The notes under the pieces: model-generated | The model's database searches: none | Told to the model about the DNA's origin: nothing | What the model saw: only the letters and a program-made list of their open reading frames with translations | Translations under genes and position numbers: made by a program | Part shown: positions 35,985 to 45,122 of the stretch, piece by piece | How positions within the stretch are numbered: position 1 is the stretch's first letter | Layout: the number at the start of each line of letters is the position of its first letter | Assembly: GCA_038749025.1 (NCBI GenBank) | Contig: JBCDIL010000015.1 | Span: 1-64,000 of the forward strand | DNA length: 64,000 nucleotides | Origin: JBCAXA01 sp038749025 | Lineage (GTDB): Bacteria; Pseudomonadota; Gammaproteobacteria; Steroidobacterales; Woeseiaceae | Direction of reading: 5' to 3'

Positions 35985-36262
35985 CCGTGACCGTAGTTTC
36001 GCCAGTAGTCGAGGAGCATTTCGATTGAGTGCCACACCGAATAGAGCAACATGCAGTAGAACGGCACAAACATCCAGAAGAGCGGCATGCCTAGCCAAGC
36101 TACACCGAAAAGATAAGTAATGATTGCAGCGACAACGCCATAAAAGCCGTAAAGAACGGCATTAGCGAAAAGGATGATAACGCTAACAACTAGACGTGTG
36201 AGCAGCGTATGTCTGCTATTTGGGTCTTGCTGGGCCAGTAGCCCGCGAATGATCGATTCCAT
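35981..36262 (-). CDS. Small membrane protein
   Basis: A 93-residue protein with two transmembrane segments (LVVSVIILFANAVLYGFYGVVAAIITYLF and MPLFWMFVPFYCMLLYSVW) and an aromatic, basic C terminus. An ATG at 36277 would add five residues (MFFSA). It is convergent with the lipoprotein gene, overlapping it by 4 bp. Family not recognised. Confidence 0.6.
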   Translation of the reverse strand: MESIIRGLLAQQDPNSRHTLLTRLVVSVIILFANAVLYGFYGVVAAIITYLFGVAWLGMPLFWMFVPFYCMLLYSVWHSIEMLLDYWRNYGHG

Positions 36263-36388
36263 CGCGCTGAAGAACAACCTGTATCACGTACGACAATGCC
36301 ACCGAATTTGGCTGGATACTGTGACGAGTGTTGATACCTAACAGCAAAGCCGGGTCGGAATATGGCTGAGTCAGGGTATTTGCTGCCA

Positions 36389-37336
36389 CTATCGCGTTGG
36401 CAGGAGCACATCGTTGCGATGCGCTTGAGGACTAATACCGCGAACGCGCTTGAACGCTGCACTGAACGCGTACGGGGTTGCATAGCCAACTTTGCTAGCG
36501 ACGGTCGTCACCGACTCGTCTGGATGGCTTAATAGATCAGCGGCCAACGCCATTCGCCAATTCTTGAGGAAGGTCATGGGTGGTTCGCCAACCAGGTCAT
36601 GGAAGCGACGAGCGAACGATGCTCTTGACGCACCCACTTCCTTCGATAGTGATGCCATGGTCCATGAATGCCCTGGGCGCTCATGCATAAGCCGCAGTGC
36701 GGCGTCGACGATTCGGTCACCTTGGTGACGCCACCAGGCGGGTCGCCGATCATCTTGTTGTGCAAACCACGCCTTGAGTACAGCGGTGACCAGCAGATCA
36801 AGTAGACGGTCGAGGATAGCTGCTTGACCGGGCTCGTCTTTAACGACTTCTTCGCACAACAACGGTATCAACGGCGACTCCCAATCGTTCTTTGAAACCA
36901 CCAATACCGGCGGTAGGGCCCGTAGCAGGCGGTCGCTGATATCGCTTAGATGCTCGTACGCACCCACCAAGAAAACAGTCGATCCGTGTGGGTTGTTTCC
37001 CCAGGTACGCACGCCATGGGTCATCGCTTCGAGGAGCGAGTTGCCATCCAGGTCACGGCATTGTTGGCCAGGATGGATAACAACATCCGGTACCGTCTCT
37101 GGCGTCGCAACGACCGAGTAGTGATCGGGGGCTCGCGTGATCGCGATATCGCCTGGGCCGAGCGGTAGCGGAGGGCCGTTATCGGGTACGACCCAAACGT
37201 CGCCGCTGATACCGGCGATCAAGGTTAGCGGAGACTCGGCCACGATTCGAAGCCCCCATGGCGGGCGCATGACCGTTCGAAGTGCAAAAGCGCCTCGGGC
37301 CCGCGGCGCATCGAGCAACCCTCCAAGCGTATCCAT
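36389..37336 (-). CDS. AraC-family transcriptional regulator with cupin sensor
   Basis: A 315-residue regulator: an N-terminal AraC-type cupin (cupin_6-like, residues about 10-190) and a C-terminal double helix-turn-helix (about 210-305: SWTMASLSKEVGASRASFARRFHDLVGEPPMTFLKNWRM, then ATPYAFSAAFKRVRGISPQAHR). It is divergent, with a 121-bp gap, from an NmrA-like oxidoreductase and DUF1772 gene pair. This arrangement is common in proteobacteria, and the regulator probably controls that pair. Confidence 0.9.
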   Translation of the reverse strand: MDTLGGLLDAPRARGAFALRTVMRPPWGLRIVAESPLTLIAGISGDVWVVPDNGPPLPLGPGDIAITRAPDHYSVVATPETVPDVVIHPGQQCRDLDGNSLLEAMTHGVRTWGNNPHGSTVFLVGAYEHLSDISDRLLRALPPVLVVSKNDWESPLIPLLCEEVVKDEPGQAAILDRLLDLLVTAVLKAWFAQQDDRRPAWWRHQGDRIVDAALRLMHERPGHSWTMASLSKEVGASRASFARRFHDLVGEPPMTFLKNWRMALAADLLSHPDESVTTVASKVGYATPYAFSAAFKRVRGISPQAHRNDVLLPTR

Positions 37337-37457
37337 CAGTCAATTCTAGACGAATACGTAGGTCTCTGACGCAATCACGCATGGGCGCATCGGTGCCCAA
37401 TCCGTAGCCTGGTACGCATCTTGGTGAAGACGGTTCTAGACCGATTAGGAGAAGTCG

Positions 37458-38333
37458 ATGACAAATAAGAATGTGGTCCCTCGGCGCGTACTGGGCGGTG
37501 TGACGCTGGTGCTGGGTGGCACGGGCAAAACGGGACGGCGTGTCGCTGAGCGATTGGTCGATAATGGGGTCGTCACTCGCGTTGCATCGCGCTCGGCGGC
37601 AATACCGTTCGACTGGAACGACGAATCAACTTGGCCGGCGGCGCTCGATGGCGTAACAGTCGCCTACATTAGTTATTCACCCGATCTCGCTATACCGGGG
37701 GCAACGCGTACCATTGGCCGATTCGTTACGGCGGCGATCACTCACGGTGTTAAGCGCATGGTCTTGCTCTCAGGTCGAGGTGAAGAGGAGGCCCAAGCCT
37801 GCGAAAGCATCCTTCAAGAATCGGATATCGAGTGGGTGATTGTGCGCTCTAGCTGGTTCATGCAGAACTTCTCCGAGGGTGAGTTCCTAAACATGGTTCT
37901 CGACGGATCGATCACACTGCCGGGAGGTCATGTTCCTGAGCCTTTCATTGACGTTAACGATATTGCGGATGTCGCAGTCGCGGCGTTAACCGAAGATGGG
38001 CATGCCCACGAGATCTATGAGGTAACGGGTCCCCGGTTAATGACCTTGGCTGAGGCCACGGCCGATATAGCTCGGGCGAGCGGTCGACCTGTGAGCTTTG
38101 AGCCGATCCCGCCAGAGGCATTTGCTGGCGCCCTACGTGACTCCGGAGCACCCGATGACATCGTTTGGTTACTCAATTATTTGTTTGAAACGGTGCTCGA
38201 CGGCCGTAACGCGTATGTCAGTGATGGCGTGCAGCGGGCACTCGGTCGACCCGCCACAGACTTTTCGGAATTCGCAGACCGGATCGCTGCGAGAGGCGAC
38301 TGGGCCAAATCGCCGTCAGACGCAGCCGCATGA
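37458..38333 (+). CDS. NmrA-like atypical SDR (NAD(P)H-binding protein)
   Basis: A 291-residue protein with a Rossmann fold beginning LVLGGTGKTGRRVAERL (residues about 17-33). The body resembles azoreductase/NmrA-type atypical short-chain dehydrogenases: VKRMVLLSGRGEEEAQ, EWVIVRSSWFMQNFSEG, PFIDVNDIADVAVAALTE. The catalytic YxxxK is absent, as usual in this group. TAGGAG precedes the ATG. Its stop overlaps the ATG of the next gene (ATGA). It may act as a quinone or flavin reductase or as a redox-sensing regulator. Confidence 0.87.
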   Translation: MTNKNVVPRRVLGGVTLVLGGTGKTGRRVAERLVDNGVVTRVASRSAAIPFDWNDESTWPAALDGVTVAYISYSPDLAIPGATRTIGRFVTAAITHGVKRMVLLSGRGEEEAQACESILQESDIEWVIVRSSWFMQNFSEGEFLNMVLDGSITLPGGHVPEPFIDVNDIADVAVAALTEDGHAHEIYEVTGPRLMTLAEATADIARASGRPVSFEPIPPEAFAGALRDSGAPDDIVWLLNYLFETVLDGRNAYVSDGVQRALGRPATDFSEFADRIAARGDWAKSPSDAAA

Positions 38334-38815
38334 GCACCGCAACCAGCCTCATGAGTGCGATGGCACTCCTAGGAGCGGCGTGCATCGGAGGAATATTCTT
38401 CACGTTCTCGAATTTTGTCATGCCTGCACTAGCACGCCTGCCCTCGAAAGAGGGCAGGCACGCTATGCAAGCTATCAACATAACCGTTCTGAATATCGGA
38501 TTTTTGAGCGTCTTCATCGGAACTGGGGCGTTCGGCTTGGCGGCGACAGTCACTTTATGGATTACGGCAGGCCTTCCAAACGCGGTAATGACGCTCGTAG
38601 CGAGCGTGATCTATCTAGTCGGGGTCATTGGCGTGACGGGACTTGGCAATGTGCCACTGAATGAGTCGTTAGCACACCAGACGGATGCAGCGAAGACGGC
38701 GGATGAGCAATGGGAACGATACCTGGTGCGTTGGACGCGCCTGAACTCGCTGCGAGCGACAGCCAGTCTGGTGGCGGCGGCTCTTCTCGTTGTTGCTTGG
38801 CCGGTGGGCGGGTAG
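38330..38815 (+). CDS. DUF1772-family membrane protein
   Basis: A 161-residue integral membrane protein with four helices: LMSAMALLGAACIGGIFFTFSNFVMPAL, INITVLNIGFLSVFIGTGAFG, AVMTLVASVIYLVGVIGVTG and a C-terminal ASLVAAALLVVAW. It has the DUF1772 (anthrone-oxygenase-like) motif NVPLNESLA ... WTRLNSLRA. It is translationally coupled to the NmrA-like gene. The coding sequence contains a perfect 10-bp hairpin with a GAAA loop at 38436-38459. Confidence 0.85.
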   Translation: MSTATSLMSAMALLGAACIGGIFFTFSNFVMPALARLPSKEGRHAMQAINITVLNIGFLSVFIGTGAFGLAATVTLWITAGLPNAVMTLVASVIYLVGVIGVTGLGNVPLNESLAHQTDAAKTADEQWERYLVRWTRLNSLRATASLVAAALLVVAWPVGG

Positions 38816-38892
38816 TTTGTCGGAGCCGCTTGGGCGCGCACCTTCGCAGACGCTAGTATCTGTGGTGTTGCGACTATTCGCGGTATGACATT

Positions 38893-39336
38893 CTGAACAA
38901 TCACCTCCCTATAGCACTGCATATCGTCGGGTTCCTAACCTCAGCAAACGGCGAACCTCTGACCTCCGAGCGAATGGCGGCGATTTACGGGACGAGTCCA
39001 GTTGTACTGCGACGCGTGCTATCGCAGCTACGGCGTGCTGGTCTCATCGAAACACAGCGGGGTAAGAGCGGAGGGAGCCAACTCGCACGAGCGCCAGGCG
39101 ATATTACGCTTCGCGAGGTGTACGAAGCCGTTCGTGGCGAGCAACCCGTATTACCGATGTATTCACAAAACTGTACGGGGCTGGTGGCGCCGGTTCTGGG
39201 TGAATACTTGGGGAAGTTATTTCACGAGGCCGAAGAGGCACTGCTAGAGAAACTGGACGCGGTTACCGTAGCCGAGATGGACCAGGTGGTTCGCCAACGA
39301 ATAATGACTCATGCCAGTAGCAAAGGGATTTGCTAA
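38893..39336 (+). CDS. Rrf2-family transcriptional regulator with non-ATG start
   Basis: The first ATG in frame (38974) falls inside the winged helix. The conserved Rrf2 N-terminal helix (LNNHLPIALHIVGFLTSANGEPLTSERMAAIYGTSPVVLRRVLSQLRRAGLIETQRG) is encoded from a CTG at 38893, preceded by an ATT at 38890; there is no ATG or GTG between the upstream in-frame TAG and this point. The protein has about 147 residues. The iron-sulfur Cys trio of IscR is absent; one Cys lies in SQNCTGLV and one is the last residue, so a single-Cys redox mode is possible. It probably regulates the small membrane protein gene 52 bp downstream. Confidence 0.78.
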   Translation: MNNHLPIALHIVGFLTSANGEPLTSERMAAIYGTSPVVLRRVLSQLRRAGLIETQRGKSGGSQLARAPGDITLREVYEAVRGEQPVLPMYSQNCTGLVAPVLGEYLGKLFHEAEEALLEKLDAVTVAEMDQVVRQRIMTHASSKGIC

Positions 39337-39388
39337 CCCGCGAACATTCGTTAAATTGTAACTGTTCTGGTTTCATTAAGGTGCTGAC

Positions 39389-39853
39389 ATGGATCAGCCA
39401 ACATCCGGTCAGGGACAGTTACTGCTTGGCGTAGCCGCTGTCCTTTGGGTTATTTGGGGTCTCGTGCATATGTTCGCGGGAATCGTGATCATGGCTGAGG
39501 ACGCTACCGGGGCCGTTCAAGCGGTGGCTGATGCCGTACCGGCTGCCGATCTAGCCATCGACTATCCAGCGGCCGCCGGTGCGCTCATCAACCAGCATGG
39601 ATTCAATTTACTGTGGATTGGTTGCGTCACGACACTTTGCGCATACTTTATTTGGAGGCGGTCAGTAGCCGGTATATTTTTGGCTGCTCTCGTCGGTGGA
39701 CTGGCCGATGTTGGCTACTTTATCTTTCTCGACCTGGGAGGATTCGTACGTTTTACGCCTGGCACGGTGATGACGATCTTCTCGGGATCAGCCATCGCGT
39801 TGACGTTCTTTGCCTACATAAAGTACCTGCGTATGCCAGCATCGGCGCGGTAA
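39389..39853 (+). CDS. Four-helix membrane protein of unknown function
   Basis: A 154-residue integral membrane protein with four predicted helices (LLGVAAVLWVIWGLVHMFAGIVIM, FNLLWIGCVTTLCAYFIWR, VAGIFLAALVGGLADVGYFIFL, VMTIFSGSAIALTFFAYIKYL). Start by ATG after AAGGTG. It follows the Rrf2 gene on the same strand and may be its target. Family not recognised. Confidence 0.7.
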   Translation: MDQPTSGQGQLLLGVAAVLWVIWGLVHMFAGIVIMAEDATGAVQAVADAVPAADLAIDYPAAAGALINQHGFNLLWIGCVTTLCAYFIWRRSVAGIFLAALVGGLADVGYFIFLDLGGFVRFTPGTVMTIFSGSAIALTFFAYIKYLRMPASAR

Positions 39854-40026
39854 CTTTCGCTAACTGCCCTTCCGCCGAATCTCGCTTTGGTCCACAGCAC
39901 GACTGCGCTGCAACGTTTGCCACTCACCGTGCTCTGCCAAAGCCCTGACCTGCTCGGTTTGCACAGCTACCTACGCGTAGGAGCAGTATCGTTGCAGAAT
40001 TCAATTGGCTGTTTGTGCCGCTGCCT

Positions 40027-40443
40027 CTACGCCCAGCCAAGCTGTTGCAAGCTAATCGTATCGTTCCAGATCTTTGTGACGTGTTTGATCCGATCGCCAT
40101 CGAAAACCATGTGGTAAACGTAGTCAGCGGCGATGGTTTTACCGGTCGGTGGTACCGGGCCCCCTTCGCCGGTTTGAGTCCCGTGGAAGACTGCGACAGC
40201 GGTCGCCGACTGCTCGGCATCGTCTAGCCCGAAAAACTTAAGCTCATAGCGACCGTCGGGAATCGGCGTGAACAGATTTTTCATCCATTCGGTGTAATCC
40301 TGAAGCGTTGCAATCTCGGCGAGCACAGTCGTCTGCGATGAAAAAGACGCGTTGGGGTGACAATGCGGCTCGCAAGCACCCCAACCTTGACCGGTTTCGC
40401 AGGCTTCAAAAAAGGCTTTGGCTGTGGTGAGAGTCGTACTCAT
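40027..40443 (-). CDS. SnoaL/NTF2-like fold protein
   Basis: A 138-residue cone-fold protein of the SnoaL-like polyketide cyclase superfamily. It shows AKAFFEACETGQGWGACEPHCHPNASFSSQ at the start, DYTEWMKNLFTPIPDGRYELKFFGLDD in the middle, and a final strand pair TIAADYVYHMVFDGDRIKHVTKIWND. ATG after GGAG. Such proteins include cyclases and isomerases, but many have no known substrate. It stands alone on the minus strand downstream of the TPR-like gene. Confidence 0.82.
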   Translation of the reverse strand: MSTTLTTAKAFFEACETGQGWGACEPHCHPNASFSSQTTVLAEIATLQDYTEWMKNLFTPIPDGRYELKFFGLDDAEQSATAVAVFHGTQTGEGGPVPPTGKTIAADYVYHMVFDGDRIKHVTKIWNDTISLQQLGWA

Positions 40444-40500
40444 GGTGTTCTCCAGGGTTTTAGATAAGGGTGCGACTGAAAGTTGGCGTAGCGCTGGACT

Positions 40501-41850
40501 TTAGGTGGTTAGCATAGCCGCACGACGCGCTTCAAATTCGACCCGCTCCGTCAGCCCGGCAGCGTCACACAATTGCGGTGAGTAGATTCGGCAAGGCCCA
40601 GCACCGCGAACCGCGGCGTCTATTTCCGCGATGAGATCGACAGCGGACAATTCAGGGGGTGCGGCGATACGGCCTTGCACAACTTGGACTTCGTCCGCGT
40701 GGTGTTCGTCGTGGTCGATATCCGGGTCTTGATAGCACGTCGTACAAATTTCTCTGTAGTTTTCAGTATGGGAGTAGATGACGGCATCGGCCGATAATGC
40801 TTCGCCTAGTTGCCACATTTGATCGGATTCAGACTGTGTTCCAACAAAGTCGTAGAAGTGGTACCGGCGCCGACTTAACGTGGCTAAATGAGGGAAAACC
40901 GGGACGGTATTCTCGCCATAAGTGTGTGTTGTGATTGGGGCACCGTCCATCAGAATGACGTCACCATAGTCTAAGCCAAGGTTTTGGTATAGAACGCTAC
41001 GAACAATACCGTGGCACGGACTGAGTCGCTCGATCCAAATTGTTTCTTCCAACCCCGGTCTGTCGCTACTCGCGTCACGCTCGGCAAGTGGGAACTCGGC
41101 TAGCCGCACCTTGCACTGCGGGTAAGAGCCCTCGGGAAGATCGAATCGACCCATCGAAATCTTCTGGTCGATGCTAAGCCACTGCTCAAGCGCAACCTCA
41201 CCCTCCCCCGCTCCAGTTGCGCAAATGCCAAGATTCCATGTCGTTGCTTCCGTTGGTGTTCCCATCAACCGAGCGGCGGTTTGGTTCGCCTGCATGCCCT
41301 CGCGAAAGCGACCACGAGTCTTGCAGAACAAGCCGAGTCCGTAATGATGCTCAGCGTTGTCTGGGCGCAATTCGACCAATCGCTGGTAACTTACCTTGGC
41401 AATATCATCGTATTGCCGTGCAACCATACGTGCTGCGGTCGCTAAGCCTTTCAATAATCGGACTTCCTCATCGGTATCAACGACACCATCTAGCAACTGG
41501 TGCGAGCGTTCGACGAGCTTGACGAAAATGTCGTCTTCGGGCGGCGCGGCATTGAGATCGTCGATATCTCGTGCCGCTTGCGATGCGTAAGCCATCGATC
41601 CCAATAATGCCCAGTCGTCCGGGTGGCTGGCGAGAACCGCGTGTAATACCTGCGATGAATGAGCTAGGGAGAGTTTTGCATCGTCGACAATACGAACGAG
41701 ACAAGCGGCCGCGTCGCGTTGCCGACCTTGCGCATCAATTAAAGGGCCGCAAGCCTGCCAAGCAGCTTCTTGTTCGTCGGCCGACGCTACGTCCCTCTCG
41801 ATCTGCTTGATCTGCTCCGGCGATAATTTGCGTTTAAAGCGATTTAGCAC
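40501..41850 (-). CDS. TPR-like protein with a Cys/His-rich C-terminal domain
   Basis: A 449-residue protein from a GTG start with no signal peptide. The first half is helical and TPR-like (SYQRLVELRPDNAEHHYGLGLFCKTRGRFREGMQANQTAARLM). The second half is a separate domain with SPCHGIVRSVLYQNLGLDYGDVILMDGAPI and a CTTC-x5-DIDHDEHH cluster that could bind metal. I do not recognise a family for the C-terminal domain. There are no close neighbours on the same strand except the SnoaL-like gene, 57 bp downstream. Confidence 0.68.
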   Translation of the reverse strand: MLNRFKRKLSPEQIKQIERDVASADEQEAAWQACGPLIDAQGRQRDAAACLVRIVDDAKLSLAHSSQVLHAVLASHPDDWALLGSMAYASQAARDIDDLNAAPPEDDIFVKLVERSHQLLDGVVDTDEEVRLLKGLATAARMVARQYDDIAKVSYQRLVELRPDNAEHHYGLGLFCKTRGRFREGMQANQTAARLMGTPTEATTWNLGICATGAGEGEVALEQWLSIDQKISMGRFDLPEGSYPQCKVRLAEFPLAERDASSDRPGLEETIWIERLSPCHGIVRSVLYQNLGLDYGDVILMDGAPITTHTYGENTVPVFPHLATLSRRRYHFYDFVGTQSESDQMWQLGEALSADAVIYSHTENYREICTTCYQDPDIDHDEHHADEVQVVQGRIAAPPELSAVDLIAEIDAAVRGAGPCRIYSPQLCDAAGLTERVEFEARRAAMLTT

Positions 41851-41993
41851 AGGTTACTTCTTGCTTATCGAAGCTTTCAATCCTCACTATCGTACACAAT
41901 GTAGAGATTCTGCCCTTACGGTGGTTTTTTACGCCTAAACGGGTGGGGCTTGAAAGCGTTTGCCGAAGCACAGACGTAGATTACCATCAGCGT

Positions 41994-42530
41994 ATGCACA
42001 CGTGGATTGCCCTTTTGCGCGGTATAAATGTCGGCGGCAAGAACATCTTACCGATGCGGACGTTGCGGGATTTGCTGAATGAGCTTGGGTACACCGACAT
42101 AAAGACGGTAATCCAAAGCGGCAATTGCGTTTTCCGCGCGCGTAGCAAGAGCGCCAAGCGGGTGGCCGCGGACATTGCAAAAGCCATAAACACCGCGTTT
42201 GGTTTCAGGCCACAGGTATTGTGTCTTACAGGCGCTGACCTCAGTAAAGCGATCGCCAGTAACCCCTACCGTTCGGCCGCTGCAAACGATGGAAAGGCCG
42301 TTCACTTTTATTTTCTGAGCGAAGCTGCCATGTCGGCGGATCTTGATGCTTTACGAGCGTTGTGCGACACCAGCGAAGCGTTCGAACTGACCGATCAGGT
42401 GTTTTATCTGTTAGCACCGAATGGCATCGGCCGCTCAAAAGTCGCGGCGCGCGCTGAGGCGAATCTCGGTGTCCCAGTGACCGCGCGTAACTTCCGAACC
42501 GTACAAAAGCTGGCGGCTCTAGCGGGCTAG
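41994..42530 (+). CDS. DUF1697-family protein
   Basis: A 178-residue cytosolic protein. The DUF1697 signature is strong: WIALLRGINVGGKNILPMRTLRDLLNELGYTDIKTVIQSGNCVF and a C-terminal GIGRSKVAARAEANLGVPVTARNFRTVQKLAAL. The frame is open from 41943 but the ATG at 41994 gives the family N terminus. Widespread and of unknown function. Confidence 0.9.
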   Translation: MHTWIALLRGINVGGKNILPMRTLRDLLNELGYTDIKTVIQSGNCVFRARSKSAKRVAADIAKAINTAFGFRPQVLCLTGADLSKAIASNPYRSAAANDGKAVHFYFLSEAAMSADLDALRALCDTSEAFELTDQVFYLLAPNGIGRSKVAARAEANLGVPVTARNFRTVQKLAALAG

Positions 42531-42664
42531 GGAATCGCGGCTGCCCCCAGTCGCGGTTGCCCAATCGTCATAGCCACGGACCGTGACTTCTGGCACATGT
42601 GGCGCGAGGAGCCGATTTGTATAGTGACTCTAACGGTTTAATCATCTTTCGTTGGAGTTCTGCC

Positions 42665-43093
42665 ATGACAAATCGACCGACACGCGTTTTCATCCCGGTA
42701 ATGGCGCTGCTTGCGGCCACGAACATCGAAGCCGCCTCTTTGGATATTGAGGTAACGGCGATCGAAGCACCGACGGGTTTCATCATGCTAGCAATGTTCG
42801 ACTCGGCTGAAGCGTTCAACGACGGCGGCAAGCCCGTCCGGGCCGTCAAGCTGCCCGTTGAAGGCGAACGGGTTGAAGCACGTTTCGATGATCTGCCGGC
42901 CGGCAAATACGCCATCAAGCTGTACCACGATGCTAATGGCAACGGCGAGATGGACTCGAACATGCTTGGCCTGCCAATAGAGGGTTACGGGTTTAGTAAC
43001 AACGTCGGTCGTTTCGGTCAGCCGCCGTTCACTGATGCGGCCTTCGAAGTGGCAGAAGAAACACCGAACTCAACGTCAATTCGCGTACGTTAA
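42665..43093 (+). CDS. DUF2141-domain exported protein
   Basis: A 142-residue protein from an ATG preceded by GGAG, with a signal peptide ending NIEAA. The mature part matches DUF2141: SLDIEVTAIEAPTGFIMLAMFDSAEAF, DLPAGKYAIKLYHDANGNGEMDSNMLGLPIEGYGFSNN. DUF2141 proteins are often encoded beside carotenoid metabolism genes, and here a carotenoid oxygenase gene follows 23 bp downstream, so the two are probably cotranscribed. Confidence 0.9.
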   Translation: MTNRPTRVFIPVMALLAATNIEAASLDIEVTAIEAPTGFIMLAMFDSAEAFNDGGKPVRAVKLPVEGERVEARFDDLPAGKYAIKLYHDANGNGEMDSNMLGLPIEGYGFSNNVGRFGQPPFTDAAFEVAEETPNSTSIRVR

Positions 43094-43116
43094 GCGGCTC
43101 GCCTAGGACAAACACC

Positions 43117-44598
43117 ATGCATCGTCGTAACTTCTTGAAGTCGGCCGCTTTAGTTGCCAGCGCACCGTACTTAACGGTACTACCCGGTGTCACCACTAGC
43201 GCCGGTGAATCGCCAACGGCGTGGAAGCTCGGATGGCGCAGCGTCGATGTCGATTCGTTCGCACCACTGCCTTTGTCGATCGACGGAGAAATTCCCGCTG
43301 ACGTAGTTGGAACGCTGTACCGCAACGGGCCCGCGAAATTGGAGCGCGCCGGTGTCCGCTACAAGCACTGGTTCGATGGCGACGGCATGATCCAGCAGTT
43401 CCGGATCACGCCGGATTCAATCGTCCACCAGGGTAAGTTTGTCGCGACGACCAAATACGTTGAGGAAGAAGCGGCCGGTCAGTTCCTGTATTCGGGTGCC
43501 GGGACAGAGCTGCCGGCCACTCAAGGGTGGCGCAACAACGACAGCGGCAATGTAGCAAACACGGCCCTGCTTCCGTTTGACGGCGAACTGCTGGCCCTGT
43601 GGGAAGGCGGCTCGGCGTATCGCGTTGATGCCGACACGCTGCAAACCCTGGGTCGTAAGGACTGGAGCGATGAGCTGAAGCACATGCCGTTTTCGGCTCA
43701 CCCGTTGGTCGATACTGAAGGCACGGTCTGGAACGTAGGGAGCGCAACTTACTCGGGCGGTAGCGGTGCGATCGTTGTTTACCGGATCGATACCGCCGGC
43801 GAAGTGGTCGCGACAGAGCTTATCAAGACACCGTTTGCCGGGTACATGCACAGCTTCACGATGAGTGAGCGCCACCTTATCTTTTACATTGGGCCACACG
43901 TCTTCGAGCGCGGCGGCTCGACGTTTGTGAACAGCTTTCAGTGGCAACCGGATCGCGGCAGCCGGCTCCTAGTTGTTGAGAAAGACGACCTGTCCTCTCA
44001 ACGCTGGTTCGAGGCGCCGTCCGGTTTTGTTTTTCACTGCGCCAACGCCTACGAACAACGCGGCCGTATCATCGCGAACATGAGTCTCTATGAAGATGCC
44101 GGCATCATGGATACGGCTATGTTCGGTCTGTTGGATACATCCGCTGATGCGCCGACCGAGTACCCGCAGTTCCCGCGCGCTGAGCTCGCGACAGTCGAAT
44201 TGGACCTGACTAGCGGCAAAGTACACGTGCAGTCGAGTGGCGAACTACTCGAGTTTCCCGGTAGCGATGCCCGTCTCGGGTATCGCGCGAAAGCGATCTT
44301 CGGAACTGGCCATGCACCCAGCGAACGTCCAACGTATTCGAACGCCGTGGTACGCATTGATCCAACAACCGGCAAAGTTAATCGCGCAATCTTTCCCGAT
44401 GAACATATCGTCGAAGAACCGTTGTTCGTCGGCGGATCAAGCGGTAACGACTGGCTCGTGGGCACGTTCCTCGATCTCGGGCGCGAGCAGACGGGTGTCT
44501 ATGTTCTCGACGCGAACAACTTAGCGGGCGGGCCGGTTGCTATGGCACGGATGGAGCGGGCACTGCCGCTAGGGTTTCACGGATGCTTTACAGGGTAA
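43117..44598 (+). CDS. Tat-exported carotenoid oxygenase (CCD/RPE65 family)
   Basis: A 493-residue Fe(II) dioxygenase that cleaves carotenoids or related conjugated polyenes. The N terminus HRRNFLKSAALVASAPYL is a twin-arginine leader. The four iron-binding histidines appear in FSAHPLVD, GYMHSFTMSE, FVFHCANAYE and LGFHGCF at the very end; the fingerprint TLYRNGPAKLE ... KHWFDGDGMIQQF is also present. Length is that of the family. AGGAC precedes the ATG. It forms a pair with the DUF2141 gene. Export is unusual for this family and suggests an extracytoplasmic substrate. Confidence 0.93.
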   Translation: MHRRNFLKSAALVASAPYLTVLPGVTTSAGESPTAWKLGWRSVDVDSFAPLPLSIDGEIPADVVGTLYRNGPAKLERAGVRYKHWFDGDGMIQQFRITPDSIVHQGKFVATTKYVEEEAAGQFLYSGAGTELPATQGWRNNDSGNVANTALLPFDGELLALWEGGSAYRVDADTLQTLGRKDWSDELKHMPFSAHPLVDTEGTVWNVGSATYSGGSGAIVVYRIDTAGEVVATELIKTPFAGYMHSFTMSERHLIFYIGPHVFERGGSTFVNSFQWQPDRGSRLLVVEKDDLSSQRWFEAPSGFVFHCANAYEQRGRIIANMSLYEDAGIMDTAMFGLLDTSADAPTEYPQFPRAELATVELDLTSGKVHVQSSGELLEFPGSDARLGYRAKAIFGTGHAPSERPTYSNAVVRIDPTTGKVNRAIFPDEHIVEEPLFVGGSSGNDWLVGTFLDLGREQTGVYVLDANNLAGGPVAMARMERALPLGFHGCFTG

Positions 44599-45049
44599 AT
44601 ACAGACGTACGTACCGTGTTCTCGAAAAGGACTGCGAATTCGCCTAAGGCGATACTCGCTGCTTGATCGACCGTTGCGGCGGATACATCGATGGTACTGA
44701 GCGTCAGGCGACTCACTGTTTCGAGGTCCACGTCCCCGAAGACGCCGGCCAGCACGATCAACGCGCCGATGAGAATGATCGTCGATACAACGCTGATCCC
44801 GAGACCACGCCAGAACGTTGTACCCAATATGTTTGCGTAGATCAGCGCGCCGATTGCCCCGGAGACGAAAAAGCCAATCAAGCCATCGCCGAGAAACGCG
44901 TCAATAACAACCGATACCAAGAACGCCAGAAAAACGGCGAGCAACGCCGATCCAAACCCAGTGTTGGCGGCACCGAACATGCGGGCCGCAAGCATGACGG
45001 GTAAGGCGATGATCACCGCCAGGACGATTAGCGCGAAAATGATTCCCAT
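44588..45049 (-). CDS. Multi-helix membrane protein of unknown function
   Basis: A 153-residue protein with four hydrophobic helices in the first 105 residues (IIFALIVLAVIIALPVMLAAR, SALLAVFLAFLVSVVIDAFLG, GFFVSGAIGALIYANIL, GISVVSTIILIGALIVLAGVFG) and an acidic, soluble C terminus. It overlaps the carotenoid oxygenase gene by 11 bp at the 3' ends. Family not recognised. Confidence 0.68.
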   Translation of the reverse strand: MGIIFALIVLAVIIALPVMLAARMFGAANTGFGSALLAVFLAFLVSVVIDAFLGDGLIGFFVSGAIGALIYANILGTTFWRGLGISVVSTIILIGALIVLAGVFGDVDLETVSRLTLSTIDVSAATVDQAASIALGEFAVLFENTVRTSVFTL

Positions 45050-45122
45050 GAAATTGATCTATGCCCCTGGAGTAGAAGACGTTCGTGAGACCGGTACCTG
45101 CAATATACCGCCGCCTAGCAGA

